From the NCBI GenBank assembly GCA_014238285.1, contig JABABK010000015.1, positions 1 through 49,807 on the forward strand: DNA of 49,807 nucleotides, given 5' to 3'. The notes under the pieces were generated by a model. That model did no database searches, had not been told where the DNA came from, and was given only the letters and a program-made list of their open reading frames with translations. Numbering within the stretch: position 1 is the first letter of the stretch; each line of letters opens with the position of its first letter. Positions 9,327-21,297 of this stretch are shown in pieces. The position numbers were made by a program, and so were the translations under genes. The stretch is from Hellea sp. GTDB lineage: Bacteria > Pseudomonadota > Alphaproteobacteria > Caulobacterales > Maricaulaceae.

Positions 9327-11739
9327 ATTTAAAATCCACGCCGTAATATCGAGGATTAGACAAAGTCGTAGAAGGCGTCCCTAAAACTGATGTGGTCAAA
9401 TTATTCACATTGCCGATATAGATATTATCAAACAAATTATTGGCATAAACCCCAATTTGATATCGCTGTGATTGACTACGCCAATAGGCGCGCACATCGG
9501 TCCGCTCTCGTGATCGGCCTACCTTGAACGGGTATTCGTCTCCGGTGCATCGACCCTGTTCTTCGAGGGCGTCAAAGCAGCGCCGACTACCACGATAAGA
9601 ATGCATGGCCTGAAATTCCAGACTACCCTTATTATCAAGATCAACCTCATAACGTCCCCCAACAGCATAGCCAAATATTGGCTCCCCTGTTGGCTGACCG
9701 CTCAAATCATCGCCATCAATTGTGACAGCATCTCCAAATTTCATATCGATATATTGCAAATTTGCCATCAGTCCCAAATTCTTGGTGGCAGCCCACTCAG
9801 TTTCAAGATCAACACCCGTCGCTTTTTCATCAGTTGTTTGTATCAAAAGCTGCGGCACGCCTGAGCCTGCGACGTCATTTGCCAAGAGTACGATTTGCTT
9901 ATCATCATATTTAAAGTGGAACAGAGACCCGTTCACGCGCAAACCTAAATCCTCAATCGTGGTTTTAAACCCAAGCTCAAAGTTATCCACACCTTCATTC
10001 GCGAAACGCGATGAGACTTGAACGCTATTAAACCCGCCCGCTTTATAACCCTGAGCGTAGGAGCCATAAATCAGCGTATTGTCGTTAAGTTTGTAATCCA
10101 GAACGATACGCGGACTAAAGTCTTCGAAGACATCTTTATTGATACACTCTACGCCTTCGGCAACCGTGACGCCGTTATCACAGGCAACACCAGCAAGTCC
10201 GTTCAAGGTAAATACGAAATCGCCCATAAGATCGGCTGCCGAGAAACTTATACCGGACAATGCGCTCAGTAAATCAATAGTAGGAGCCGCGATCGCTAAG
10301 TTCTCATCGAATTCATCGGCAATTCGGGGGCCATTGAACCAAGAAAATGTCTTTTCATCTCTGGTATAGCGGCCACCAATGGTTAGACTTAACTGATCGG
10401 TCACTTCATAGGTCACATCTGCAAAGGCGGCATAGGCCTTATAATCGCCGCGATTTATCATGTCTTCGCGCCAATTATGGCCCAATAGATTGGCGTCAAT
10501 ATTAAACGCGTTCAAAAAGGTTTGAACTGTATCAAGAAGGCGAATGCCGCCGGTATTTTGAGTATTTAAAATCAGCGTGTCGATGGTCGTGGAATTGGTA
10601 TTAGTTGACGTGGTTTGGCGCGCCGTTTCGTCAAAATAGCTCACACCCGTAAGCCAATTTAACTTTCCTGTATCTCCAGCCAAGCGAAACTCTTGGTAAA
10701 TACTCTCATTATCTTCAATATTATGAGAATCGAGATAAGTTTGCACGCTATTTGTTCCATCTTCATCTTTGCGGTTTCGCGTTTCAAATTGACGCCAGGC
10801 CGAGATCGATGTGAGCTCTATACCTCCAAAATCATGAGTAATATTTAGCACTACTTCATCAAGATTTCTTTTTTCCCCATTGTCTATGACATCATTTCGG
10901 ATATCGACATTTCGTGGATCCAGATAGGTCGAAGGGTCGGTCGGAACAGGTGGGCTATCTGGTAATTCTCTAATCTCAACCAAGCCAATGGCGGGCCGAG
11001 CGTCTTGATCAAGTTCATCATGGCTCACAGTCAGATTCAGATGTGTCTTAGGCGTGATGTCCCATCCTAGAGCCCCGCGCAGGGCCCAATTATCTTCCTG
11101 TTTTAAATCAGCGCCCGTCACAGCATCTGTGTACAATCCATCTCGCTTATTAATAACGCCGTTAAACCGAACGGCCGCTGTTTCCGACAATGGGATATTT
11201 ATCAGACCTTCGACGCGGCGTTTGTCAAAATTGCCGTAACTCACGCTAAGTTCTGCCTCAAATTCCTGCGACGGTTTTTTAGTGATAATAGACACGGCAC
11301 CGGCTGAACTATTTCGGCCTAACAATGTCCCCTGTGGCCCTTTAATAACTTCGATGCGTTCCACATCATTAAATGCCAAAAGCGAGGCGCCAGACCGCGC
11401 CGCATAAACCCCGTCAACATAGACGCCGACGGCAGGGTCGGTACCAACGCCGAAATCTTCCGTCAAAATTCCGCGAATAGCAAACCTAGGCTGCGTCGGA
11501 CTTCCGTTACGGACCTCTAAACCGGGGATAAAAGCATCAATATCGCCGATATTATCGGCCGCTAGAGATTCCAGCGTCTCTGTATTCAGCACCTGGATTG
11601 CAATGGGAACATCTTGAACATTCTCAGCACGCTTTTGTGCTGTAACAATGACCTCGTCCATATCCCTATTGGTTTGAGCTGACGCCATGCCAGATACGCT
11701 GACTAACGCCGTACCTATAAGCCAAGAAATCTGCCTCAT
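9316..11739 (-). CDS. TonB-dependent outer-membrane receptor
   Basis: Outer-membrane beta-barrel for energised uptake of a ligand such as a siderophore, oligosaccharide or other small molecule; the ligand is not evident. The 807-residue protein has a signal peptide (1-21, cleavage after GMASA), a TonB-box-like DEVIVTAQKR at 28-37, a plug domain (about 45-170, with GPQGTLLGRNSSAG) and a long barrel ending in an aromatic-terminated strand (VDFKFKY). Ribosome-binding GGGGAAG precedes ATG 11739. No sigma/anti-sigma pair or periplasmic binding protein lies nearby to suggest the substrate. It is the last gene before ligA on this strand, with 61 bases between them. Confidence 0.93.
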   Translation of the reverse strand: MRQISWLIGTALVSVSGMASAQTNRDMDEVIVTAQKRAENVQDVPIAIQVLNTETLESLAADNIGDIDAFIPGLEVRNGSPTQPRFAIRGILTEDFGVGTDPAVGVYVDGVYAARSGASLLAFNDVERIEVIKGPQGTLLGRNSSAGAVSIITKKPSQEFEAELSVSYGNFDKRRVEGLINIPLSETAAVRFNGVINKRDGLYTDAVTGADLKQEDNWALRGALGWDITPKTHLNLTVSHDELDQDARPAIGLVEIRELPDSPPVPTDPSTYLDPRNVDIRNDVIDNGEKRNLDEVVLNITHDFGGIELTSISAWRQFETRNRKDEDGTNSVQTYLDSHNIEDNESIYQEFRLAGDTGKLNWLTGVSYFDETARQTTSTNTNSTTIDTLILNTQNTGGIRLLDTVQTFLNAFNIDANLLGHNWREDMINRGDYKAYAAFADVTYEVTDQLSLTIGGRYTRDEKTFSWFNGPRIADEFDENLAIAAPTIDLLSALSGISFSAADLMGDFVFTLNGLAGVACDNGVTVAEGVECINKDVFEDFSPRIVLDYKLNDNTLIYGSYAQGYKAGGFNSVQVSSRFANEGVDNFELGFKTTIEDLGLRVNGSLFHFKYDDKQIVLLANDVAGSGVPQLLIQTTDEKATGVDLETEWAATKNLGLMANLQYIDMKFGDAVTIDGDDLSGQPTGEPIFGYAVGGRYEVDLDNKGSLEFQAMHSYRGSRRCFDALEEQGRCTGDEYPFKVGRSRERTDVRAYWRSQSQRYQIGVYANNLFDNIYIGNVNNLTTSVLGTPSTTLSNPRYYGVDFKFKY

Positions 11740-11800
11740 ATCTTCCCCAATATTTCTGACTCAACTTGAGACGTGAAAGCAAGCGGGTCAAGCCCGAGGC

Positions 11801-13912
<2,112 letters not shown>

Positions 13913-13916
13913 CTAT

Positions 13917-15593
13917 TTAGCTGGCTTTCATTAATTGCCGCGCGGCTGCCCTTGCAGCATCAGTAATAGACTCCCCTGCAAGCATACGGGCGATTTCTTC
14001 TTCACGGTCACCTGACAATATATGAGTAACTGACGTATGAGTTGTTTTAGCGTCACTGGCTTTTTCGATAAGATATTGGTGATCGGCACAGGCAGCAACT
14101 TGTGGACTGTGGGTGACAACAAATACCTGTCCGGATTTTGAAAGTTTTGTCAAGCGTCCGCCGACTGCGCTCGCAACAGCACCGCCAACCCCTTGGTCAA
14201 CCTCATCAAATACCATGACCTTGAAATCATTGCCCGCTAACGCGACCTTTATCGCCAGAGCAAATCGCGCGAGCTCGCCGCCAGACGCTACTTTATCCAT
14301 TGGGCCCATGGCAGAACCAGGGTTAGTGGCGACTTCAAAACGAACTTTATCTTTGCCAAGCGCGCTTGGACCGCTCTCTTCTACGGTCACTTTAAACTGA
14401 GCGCGGTCCATCTTCAAATCTGGGAGTTCTTTTAGAACGGATACTTTAAGCCGTTCTGCGGCTTTAACTCGGGCCTTAGTTAGGGCTGTCGCAGCTTTAA
14501 TGTAAGTGGCTTGCGCCTTATTGGCCTTTGCTTTTGCCTTAGCAAGCTCGGCATCGACATTGTCTATCAGCGCGAGGCTTTCGGCAAATTCTCGGCGTTT
14601 ATCAATTAACGCGGCACCTTCAACACCATATTTTCTGCAAGCCGCTTTAATCGCAAAGAACCGTTTCTCTACCCCATCAAGTGCGCCTGGCTGGACGTCA
14701 AAGGCCAACGCAGCTTGCGCAACGGCGTGCCTGGCTTCTTGGGTTTCTAAAATAGCGCGCTCTAGAGCTTCGGCGGCGCTGGTCATGACATTGCTCGCGG
14801 CGTTATCGCCCCCTCCTATACGCGCTCTTACGCGCTCAATGCCCGCGAGAGCACTTGAAAGGCGGCTTTCATATTCCCCGTCGCCTAACGTATTCTCGGC
14901 GGCTGTCAGCTCACTTAGAGCCCCTTCGGCGCCTTGTAAGAACCTCCGTTTAGCCGCGAGTTCTTCTTCTTCGTCCACGCGAACATCCAAACGATCAAGT
15001 TCTTCAACTGAATGGCTTAGAAAGTCGCGATCTTGCTCCGCCTTTGCGGCAGCTTCGGACAAATCTCCAAGAGCGTTTTCCGCCGCCGACATTTCGATAT
15101 ATGCAGTTTGAGTAAACTTAAGCTCAGCCTCATAACTACCAAATGCATCAAGCATGTGTATATGTCGAGATGGATCAAGCAAACCCCGTCCATCGTGCTG
15201 ACCATGAACTTCGAGCAATAACGCCCCGAGTTCAGATAGGAGCTTCACGCTTACAGGCATATCATTGATGAAGGCCTTGCTTCGGCCATCGACATTTATG
15301 GTCCGGCGCAGAACTAATGGTTCAGACGGATCAACATCGAAATCTGCTGCTTGTAGGGCTTTCCAACCCGGATGAGCAGGCGTTAGTTCAAAACTGGCAG
15401 AACATTGGGCCTTATCACAACCTTTTCGGACAAGACCCTTATCTGATCTTGCCCCTGTGGCCATGCCAAGCGCGTCTAAGATTATCGATTTACCGGCCCC
15501 AGTTTCACCCGTCAAAGCTATCATCCCAGATTGCAGTTCAAGATCAAGCGTTTCGATCAAAACCACATTTCGAATGGATATCCCGGATAACAT
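13917..15593 (-). CDS. recN: DNA repair protein RecN
   Basis: SMC-like ATPase acting at double-strand breaks. The 558-residue protein has Walker A GETGAGKS at 29-36, long coiled-coil arms (about 150-380), an ABC-type signature near VASGGELARFAL, Walker B KVMVFDEVDQGVGG and a His-containing switch (VVTHSPQVAA). The open frame extends 14 codons further, but that would run into bamD; ATG 15593 (MLSGISIRNV) matches the family start and leaves an 11-base gap after the bamD stop. I saw no GTTC-N7-GTTC LexA box in front, so SOS control is not supported here. Confidence 0.96.
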   Translation of the reverse strand: MLSGISIRNVVLIETLDLELQSGMIALTGETGAGKSIILDALGMATGARSDKGLVRKGCDKAQCSASFELTPAHPGWKALQAADFDVDPSEPLVLRRTINVDGRSKAFINDMPVSVKLLSELGALLLEVHGQHDGRGLLDPSRHIHMLDAFGSYEAELKFTQTAYIEMSAAENALGDLSEAAAKAEQDRDFLSHSVEELDRLDVRVDEEEELAAKRRFLQGAEGALSELTAAENTLGDGEYESRLSSALAGIERVRARIGGGDNAASNVMTSAAEALERAILETQEARHAVAQAALAFDVQPGALDGVEKRFFAIKAACRKYGVEGAALIDKRREFAESLALIDNVDAELAKAKAKANKAQATYIKAATALTKARVKAAERLKVSVLKELPDLKMDRAQFKVTVEESGPSALGKDKVRFEVATNPGSAMGPMDKVASGGELARFALAIKVALAGNDFKVMVFDEVDQGVGGAVASAVGGRLTKLSKSGQVFVVTHSPQVAACADHQYLIEKASDAKTTHTSVTHILSGDREEEIARMLAGESITDAARAAARQLMKAS

Positions 15594-15604
15594 GCTCAGG
15601 CTTT

Positions 15605-16453
15605 CTAGAATATGCGCTCTCTGAGGCGGCGCCAATAACCCGGATCTCTAGCTTTTTTCACTTCGTCGTCCAAATTCACGCCGAAACCTTCTAGCAAATC
15701 ATAGCTGTCCTCATACCACTCGCTCTCTGGATAATTATATCCAAGAACCGATCCAACAACTTTAGCCTCACCAACAATCCCGATAGAGACATAGGCTTCA
15801 ACAAGGCGGTGCATAGCCTCTTCGACATGAGATGTTGTCTGATAATCTCGAACGACGGTTTTAAATCGTCCGATCGCAGCTAATTGCTGACTGTTTTTCA
15901 AGTAATACCGACCAACGGCCATTTCCTTACCCGCCAAATGATCATGGGTTAATTCAAGTTTCAACCTGGCATCACGGGCATAATCGCTGTCCGGGTAACG
16001 ACGCACGACTTGCTGCAAGGCAGCTTCGGCGCTGGTCGTCGTCGCTTGATCTCGTCCGACATCATAAATCTGGTCATAATAAGACATGGCGATAAGATAA
16101 TAAGCGTAAGGCGTGCTTTCATTGCCGGGGTGAAGGCTGATGAAACGCTGAGCCGTCGCAACAGACTCTTCATAGTCTGCCGAGAGGTAATTAGCATAGG
16201 ATGTCATTAACATGGCGCGCCGAGCCCATTTTGAAAATGGATGCTGTCGTTCTACTTCTTCAAAGAACAATTTAGCCTTATCGACGTCGTTCTTTTCCAT
16301 ATAATCCATGCCATCATTATAAATGGTTTCGGCTGGACGCTCGACATAAGCGAGTTTTTCTTTTTTGTTTCCACCGCCGAGTATGGAACAACCCGTGACA
16401 AGCAAAAGCATGACGGCAAGCATGGAAAGGCGCATGAAATTTTTAGCAGGCAT
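15605..16453 (-). CDS. bamD: Outer-membrane assembly lipoprotein BamD
   Basis: Essential lipoprotein of the BAM complex that inserts beta-barrels into the outer membrane. The 282-residue protein has a lipoprotein signal peptide with lipobox LVTGC (Cys22) and then TPR-like repeats from about residue 40 (ETIYNDGMDY, AKLFFEEVERQHPFSKWA). The C-terminus (YWRRLRERIF) is basic. It lies between lpxC and recN on the same strand, an order shared with Caulobacter relatives. Confidence 0.95.
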   Translation of the reverse strand: MPAKNFMRLSMLAVMLLLVTGCSILGGGNKKEKLAYVERPAETIYNDGMDYMEKNDVDKAKLFFEEVERQHPFSKWARRAMLMTSYANYLSADYEESVATAQRFISLHPGNESTPYAYYLIAMSYYDQIYDVGRDQATTTSAEAALQQVVRRYPDSDYARDARLKLELTHDHLAGKEMAVGRYYLKNSQQLAAIGRFKTVVRDYQTTSHVEEAMHRLVEAYVSIGIVGEAKVVGSVLGYNYPESEWYEDSYDLLEGFGVNLDDEVKKARDPGYWRRLRERIF

Positions 16454-16535
16454 GTAAAGCTCTTGGTTTGATTCTTATGATCTAAGTTTGAAGGCTTGTA
16501 GACGAGAAAATCTACGGGGAAAAGTGAGAATTCGG

Positions 16536-17444
16536 TTAGGCTAGGACTGAATCACAGCCTAATTCAACATTTTCCACTGGTAGAGAGATGAATCTCCATG
16601 CTTCTGGGTCTGAAAATAGCGCCGTCATCAAATCGTGGTTGAGTCCATGACCACCTCTTACCGTGGTAATTTTGCCTAAAACTGGCCCTGCGAGATACAG
16701 ATCACCCATCAAATCTAAAGCTTTGTGGCGAACGAATTCGTCATTATATCGAAGTCCACCAGGGTTCAGAACTTTGTCTCCGTCGACGACAATAGCGTTT
16801 TCATAAGACCCACCTTTACTCAATCCCGCTTCCCTTAGGGCCACAATTTCATGGGTCCTGGCAAATGTACGAGCGCCAGCTAAACGGTCACGAAAAGATC
16901 TTGTATCCGGTTCAATTTTCATATTCTGACAACCAATAGCGACATCATCAAAATCAATCGTGACATCAAGATAAAGCCTATCATTGGGTTCGATACGGCC
17001 ATAACTATCACCGCGCTCGACCTCGACTGTTTTCAAAATCTTGACATAGCGTCTTGGGGCTGGCTGTTTCAATATCCCTACTTGTTCAAACAATTTTAGA
17101 AATGGTTCACTGCTACCATCCAGTGCCGGTAATTCTTGGCCTTCAACATCAATGGTTAGGTTATCAATACCTACGGATGCAAGCGCCGCCATAAGATGTT
17201 CGATAGTTGCAACCTGAACGCCAGCTTTATTTTCAAGCGTGGTGCAATTGCGGACTCCAGCTACGGCATCTGGGCGGACTTCAATACGATTATCTCTGTC
17301 TTTTATATCTGTGCGAACGAATACAATACCATGACCTACAGGCGCAGGCTTTAAGGCCACACGCGTATGTTCACCGCCATGCAGCTCGATTCCTGCGAAA
17401 ACCGTCGGAGCCTTCAGAGTCGATTGTCGTTTAACTGGATTCAA
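16536..17444 (-). CDS. lpxC: UDP-3-O-acyl-GlcNAc deacetylase LpxC
   Basis: Zinc amidase catalysing the committed step of lipid A synthesis. The zinc and catalytic motifs are present: IEHLMAAL (81-88), RHKALDLMGD and GGHGLNHDL. The open frame begins at 17516, but the extra 24 residues (starting METGLLLFLWW) are foreign to the family. TTG 17444 gives MNPVKRQSTLKAPT, aligns with known N-termini and has AAGGA eight bases upstream, so a 302-residue protein from a TTG start is preferred. It is separated from ftsZ by a terminator and 182 bases, so it probably has its own promoter. Confidence 0.94.
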   Translation of the reverse strand: MNPVKRQSTLKAPTVFAGIELHGGEHTRVALKPAPVGHGIVFVRTDIKDRDNRIEVRPDAVAGVRNCTTLENKAGVQVATIEHLMAALASVGIDNLTIDVEGQELPALDGSSEPFLKLFEQVGILKQPAPRRYVKILKTVEVERGDSYGRIEPNDRLYLDVTIDFDDVAIGCQNMKIEPDTRSFRDRLAGARTFARTHEIVALREAGLSKGGSYENAIVVDGDKVLNPGGLRYNDEFVRHKALDLMGDLYLAGPVLGKITTVRGGHGLNHDLMTALFSDPEAWRFISLPVENVELGCDSVLA

Positions 17445-17572
17445 ACTTCTATTCCTTATTGAACAAGCAGAATTAAAGTTTTCCCACCATAGGAACAATA
17501 AAAGCCCTGTTTCCAAATGTTTCGCAAGATTACAATGCAGTTAATTCAGGTTAAACTTCCGAATTTACCAAG

Positions 17573-17607
17573 AAAAAACCCCGCTCAAGTGAATGGCGGG
17601 GCTATTT
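17573..17607 (-). terminator. Terminator after ftsZ
   Basis: GCGGGG (17596-17601) pairs with CCCCGC (17579-17584) around a short loop. On the minus strand it is followed by six T (complement of 17573-17578); the plus strand also carries five T. It lies 26 bases past the ftsZ stop and separates ftsZ from lpxC. Confidence 0.8.
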
Positions 17608-17626
17608 TTCATGTATTTTATGATTT

Positions 17627-19066
17627 TTAGCGAGTTTGCCGCCTTAAGAAGGCTGGAATCTCTAGTTCTTCATCTGCATTTTCGCCGAACAAATCGCCGG
17701 TATTCTGTACTTTCGCCCGAGATGGCGGCGTCGCGGCCACCGGGATAGATTTTTTGCGGCCAAAAAATCCAAATGGACGCTTAACGACTGTTTGCGGCTG
17801 AGGCTCAGGAGCCGGCGCTCTTTGAGGAACTTGAGCTTGTCTCGGCGCATGAATTTGAGGTGCAGGTTTAGGCATTGGAGGCGGCGCAAAAGCTTCGCTT
17901 TGTGGCGCAACTGGCTGCGAGGCATAGCTTGGCTGAGCCACATAGCTAGGCTCCATTTCCTGCTCGATATCTTCGAGTGAAGGGATGTCCCCCTCATCAA
18001 TCACGATATCAGATGAAATTGACGCAGTATTAGCCGTTTCTCTGAGACGCGAGATATTGGCATCAAGACTTGACTGAACGACTGGAGAAACGCTTTCAAA
18101 TTCGCCGCCAACACCTGTGGCAACGACTGAAACGCGAACAATACCGTCTAAATCAGGGTCAAGTGCAGACCCAACAATAATATTGGCATCAGGGTCTACC
18201 TGTGAGCGGATCAAACTTGCGGCTTCATCAACTTCGTAAAGCGTTAGATCTTTGCCGCCTGTAATATTGATCAAGACGCCGCGTGCACCTTTAAGAGAAA
18301 CATCATCTAACAGAGGATTTGAAATAGCACTTTCAGCCGCTTCAATAGCCCGGCGCTCGCCTGTGGCTTCACCGGTTCCCATCATGGCATTACCCATTTC
18401 ATCCATAATGGTGCGAACATCATTAAAGTCCAAATTGATCAAGCCAGGAACGACCATAAGGTCTGTAATACCCTTAACGCCTGAATTTAAAACATCATCA
18501 GCTAATGCAAAGGCATCTGTCATGGTTGTTTGTTCGGTGGCGATGCGAAACAAGTTCTGATTTGGAATTACAATCAATGTATCAACAGCAGCGCCAAGGC
18601 GATCAATGCCCTCTTCTGCAATTTTCATACGCCGAGAACCTTCAAACTGGAAAGGCTTGGTTACGATAGCAACTGTTAGAATACCTTTATCACGCGCCGC
18701 GCGAGCGATGACAGGCGCTGCACCTGTCCCTGTGCCGCCGCCCATACCGGCTGCCACAAATAACATATGCGCGCCGTCAAGATGTTCAAGAATTTCAGCC
18801 ATAGAGTCTTCAGCGGATTGTTCGCCAACTTCTGGACGCATCCCAGCGCCGAGACCTTCAGTGATGCCGCTACCCATTTGGATACGGCGATCAGCCGTCG
18901 AAAAGGCCAGCGCCTGAGCATCCGTGTTTGCAACGACAAATTCAACGCCCTCTAGCCCTGAATCAATCATGTTGTTGACGGCATTGCCCCCAGCGCCGCC
19001 GACGCCAATAACAACGATACGCGGTTTGATTTCCGCTGACTTTGGTAGAGATAGATTAATACCCAT
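17627..19066 (-). CDS. ftsZ: Cell division protein FtsZ
   Basis: Tubulin-like GTPase that forms the Z ring. The 479-residue protein has the nucleotide-binding loop [10 protein letters not shown] (21-30), the tubulin signature GGGTGTGA (109-116) and the T7 loop ([11 protein letters not shown]). After the core (to about 330) comes a long Pro/Gln/Ala-rich linker of roughly 120 residues, as is usual in alphaproteobacteria, and the conserved C-terminal peptide EIPAFLRRQ that binds FtsA. AAAGG precedes ATG 19066. It is preceded by a 105-base region containing a CtrA-type box. Confidence 0.98.
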   Translation of the reverse strand: MGINLSLPKSAEIKPRIVVIGVGGAGGNAVNNMIDSGLEGVEFVVANTDAQALAFSTADRRIQMGSGITEGLGAGMRPEVGEQSAEDSMAEILEHLDGAHMLFVAAGMGGGTGTGAAPVIARAARDKGILTVAIVTKPFQFEGSRRMKIAEEGIDRLGAAVDTLIVIPNQNLFRIATEQTTMTDAFALADDVLNSGVKGITDLMVVPGLINLDFNDVRTIMDEMGNAMMGTGEATGERRAIEAAESAISNPLLDDVSLKGARGVLINITGGKDLTLYEVDEAASLIRSQVDPDANIIVGSALDPDLDGIVRVSVVATGVGGEFESVSPVVQSSLDANISRLRETANTASISSDIVIDEGDIPSLEDIEQEMEPSYVAQPSYASQPVAPQSEAFAPPPMPKPAPQIHAPRQAQVPQRAPAPEPQPQTVVKRPFGFFGRKKSIPVAATPPSRAKVQNTGDLFGENADEELEIPAFLRRQTR

Positions 19067-19119
19067 GACGCGCCTTTAAGCTTATGGTTTGCAATTAGTT
19101 AATTTGTGCAGGAAATCAG

Positions 19120-19134
19120 TTAAACAGATATTAA
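19120..19134. promoter_or_regulatory. CtrA-type binding box upstream of ftsZ
   Basis: The sequence is a perfect TTAA-ACAGATA-TTAA, the TTAA-N7-TTAA consensus of the cell-cycle regulator CtrA. It lies in the ftsA-ftsZ intergenic region, 54-68 bases upstream of the ftsZ start. In Caulobacter crescentus CtrA represses ftsZ from boxes at this locus; the same role here is inference. Confidence 0.65.
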
Positions 19135-19171
19135 TAATGTGCGGAAAACTCAGTATTTTCTGTACTTTTTA

Positions 19172-20443
19172 TTAAAAATTCTCACGAAGCCACTGGAGCG
19201 ATCTACTGAGGTTTCCGCCGCTATATCGCTTCTTGCGGTACCGACGCCCAGTCAGGTCAGGCGGACCCGCAATAACCTCTTTTCCCTTTAAAAACTGAGA
19301 CTTAAGCAAACCTGTTGCCACAGCAAAATCTGGAGTTGCAAGTTCTTCGTTAAGACCTAATACGCCATGAGGGCGCCCTATCCTCACGCGTTTGTTAAAA
19401 ACATACTCTGCGAGCTCCCTAACGCCGTTGAGCTGCGCGCCGCCGCCAGTCAAAACGATTCGCCGTCCAGAATACTCTTCGAATCCCTTCTTGTTGAGGC
19501 GGTCTCTCAGAATTTCAAACGTCTCTTCAACCCGGCTTCGAACGATGTCCGTCAAGAGTGATTTCGATTCATGATGCAAAGTATCTTGAGCGCCCATAGG
19601 CGGACAGGGAATATTGACAAAATCATCATCCGCGCCATGCAATGCTGATCCGTAAATTCTTTTAATCCGTTCGGCCGCTTCTGGCGGCGTCATAAATCCG
19701 CGCGCAATGTCTTTTGTCAGTGTTTGTCCGCCAACCGCTAAGGCTTCTATATGAACCAAGGTATTGTCCCGGAAAACAGCCGCCGTGCTAGTACCCCCGC
19801 CAAGGTCAATCAGGGTAACCCCCAAATCTTTCTCATCTTCTGTTAAAACGGAAAGGCCCGCCGCATAAGGCGAGGCGGTCACAGAGCTTATAGTCAAATG
19901 ACAGCGCTCAATACAATGAGCCAGATTTCGAAGCGGGCCTACACCTGCGAGCACAAAATGCATATCAACGCCAAGAGATGCGCCATACATACCACGAGGC
20001 TCTTCGATCTTGCTTTCACCATCAACGGTCCAGCAAATCGGGATAGCGTGTAATATAGTTTGTTCCGGCTGTGAAAACTCTGTCAAAGACGAATTGATCA
20101 GACGTTTGAGGTCGCGGTCCGCAACCTCCCCGCTGGCAAATTCCGTTTGAACGTTCAGATGCTCCGACCGCATGGATCTGAAAGCGGCGTTAAGCGCAAC
20201 AGACTGAACCGCGACGCCAGCTTCTCTTTCGGCCTTTTCGACCGCAGTTCGTATGCCGTTTTCTACCGCGTCCATATCGACAACCGCGCCGGACTTTAGC
20301 CCCGCGCTCACGCCAAAACCTGATCCAATGAGCTTAACACCCATATTGACATCAGATTGACCGATCAGGCAAACAACTTTGCTGGACCCAATGTCCAGCA
20401 CAGCCACTGTATCGGCTTTCTTATGACGGGCTCCGATTGGCAT
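19172..20443 (-). CDS. ftsA: Cell division protein FtsA
   Basis: Actin-like ATPase that tethers FtsZ to the membrane and recruits later divisome proteins. The 423-residue protein has the phosphate-binding loops LDIGSSKV (near 16-23) and IDLGGGTST, plus the family's 1C domain between them. The C-terminus forms the amphipathic membrane-targeting helix (SRSLQWLRENF). It starts five bases after the ftsQ stop and is followed by the regulated ftsZ intergenic region. Confidence 0.96.
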   Translation of the reverse strand: MPIGARHKKADTVAVLDIGSSKVVCLIGQSDVNMGVKLIGSGFGVSAGLKSGAVVDMDAVENGIRTAVEKAEREAGVAVQSVALNAAFRSMRSEHLNVQTEFASGEVADRDLKRLINSSLTEFSQPEQTILHAIPICWTVDGESKIEEPRGMYGASLGVDMHFVLAGVGPLRNLAHCIERCHLTISSVTASPYAAGLSVLTEDEKDLGVTLIDLGGGTSTAAVFRDNTLVHIEALAVGGQTLTKDIARGFMTPPEAAERIKRIYGSALHGADDDFVNIPCPPMGAQDTLHHESKSLLTDIVRSRVEETFEILRDRLNKKGFEEYSGRRIVLTGGGAQLNGVRELAEYVFNKRVRIGRPHGVLGLNEELATPDFAVATGLLKSQFLKGKEVIAGPPDLTGRRYRKKRYSGGNLSRSLQWLRENF

Positions 20444-20448
20444 AAGTG

Positions 20449-21297
20449 CTAAACAGGCTCGTCTGCGCTCGGGCTTAAAGAAATGCGATCTGAAAGACGT
20501 AGATCAATGACAGAGATATCCCGGTCTAGTAATTGCGTTCTGCTTTGCAAAGCCTTGAGCCGTTGTAGGCTTTGATGAATGTCTTTGCTTGGCAGTTTTA
20601 CCCGTAAATCCCCTTCGTTCAAAACCACATCCCATCGTCCCGTATCATAATGCACCATGGCATAGGTTCGTTTTTCGAGACGAGGATATCGAATAAGGAT
20701 ATCTTGTATTTTGGAAAAATTCTCTGGCGCGCCAGTTCCCACAATTAACGGCAAAACAGAATAATCATCACTCGTAGCCAAAGCGATCACACCGCCTTCT
20801 TTATCGACAAGATGCAAAGTTTCTTCATTTTGCCATAGAGCATAAGGTTTGCGCTCAATGATTTGAACCACGATCCGGTCTGGCCATAGGCGCCTGACAA
20901 TAGCACGCTCAACCCAACTTAGGTTTTCAACACGCTTTTGCGCGGCCTTTATATCCAGATCAAACAGATAATCCCCTGGCATAACACCTAAAGCTTGAAC
21001 GACATCAGATTCGCGAAGACGTCCCTCGCCCATGACATCAACGCGTTCAACCACAAACCCCATAGCGGATAAGCGGTTTTTCACAAAATTTTGACTGGAC
21101 TGATGGGCGTCCGGTAGAAAGCCGCCAAGCCACAGCCCCAGAAAGCCAATTGAAAAAACGATGAATAGAATACTGAGCGTTAGCCGCCAAAAACCTTTGC
21201 GCGTATAGCTAGCAGCCCGTACCTGTGCCGTGGCCCAATTTCGGGCCCCGGTTAATCCAGGTTTTAAAGGGCTAACTCTTCTTACAGGCGCGGCCAT
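20449..21297 (-). CDS. ftsQ: Cell division protein FtsQ
   Basis: Bitopic membrane protein of the FtsQBL divisome subcomplex. The 282-residue protein has a basic cytoplasmic tail (1-37), one membrane segment (about 38-60), a POTRA domain (about 75-150, with VERVDVMGEG and the motif WVERAIVRRLWPDRI) and a periplasmic FtsQ domain. It overlaps the ddl gene by 16 bases and leads directly into ftsA. Confidence 0.94.
   Translation of the reverse strand: MAAPVRRVSPLKPGLTGARNWATAQVRAASYTRKGFWRLTLSILFIVFSIGFLGLWLGGFLPDAHQSSQNFVKNRLSAMGFVVERVDVMGEGRLRESDVVQALGVMPGDYLFDLDIKAAQKRVENLSWVERAIVRRLWPDRIVVQIIERKPYALWQNEETLHLVDKEGGVIALATSDDYSVLPLIVGTGAPENFSKIQDILIRYPRLEKRTYAMVHYDTGRWDVVLNEGDLRVKLPSKDIHQSLQRLKALQSRTQLLDRDISVIDLRLSDRISLSPSADEPV

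Noticed and set aside
14506-15111. 201-codon open frame opposite recN
   Set aside because: It is a plus-strand shadow of recN, rich in Ala/Ser/Arg with no domain or ribosome-binding site.
17541-17554. TTAA-TTCAGG-TTAA between ftsZ and lpxC as a CtrA box
   Set aside because: The spacer is six bases, not seven, so it does not fit the CtrA consensus.
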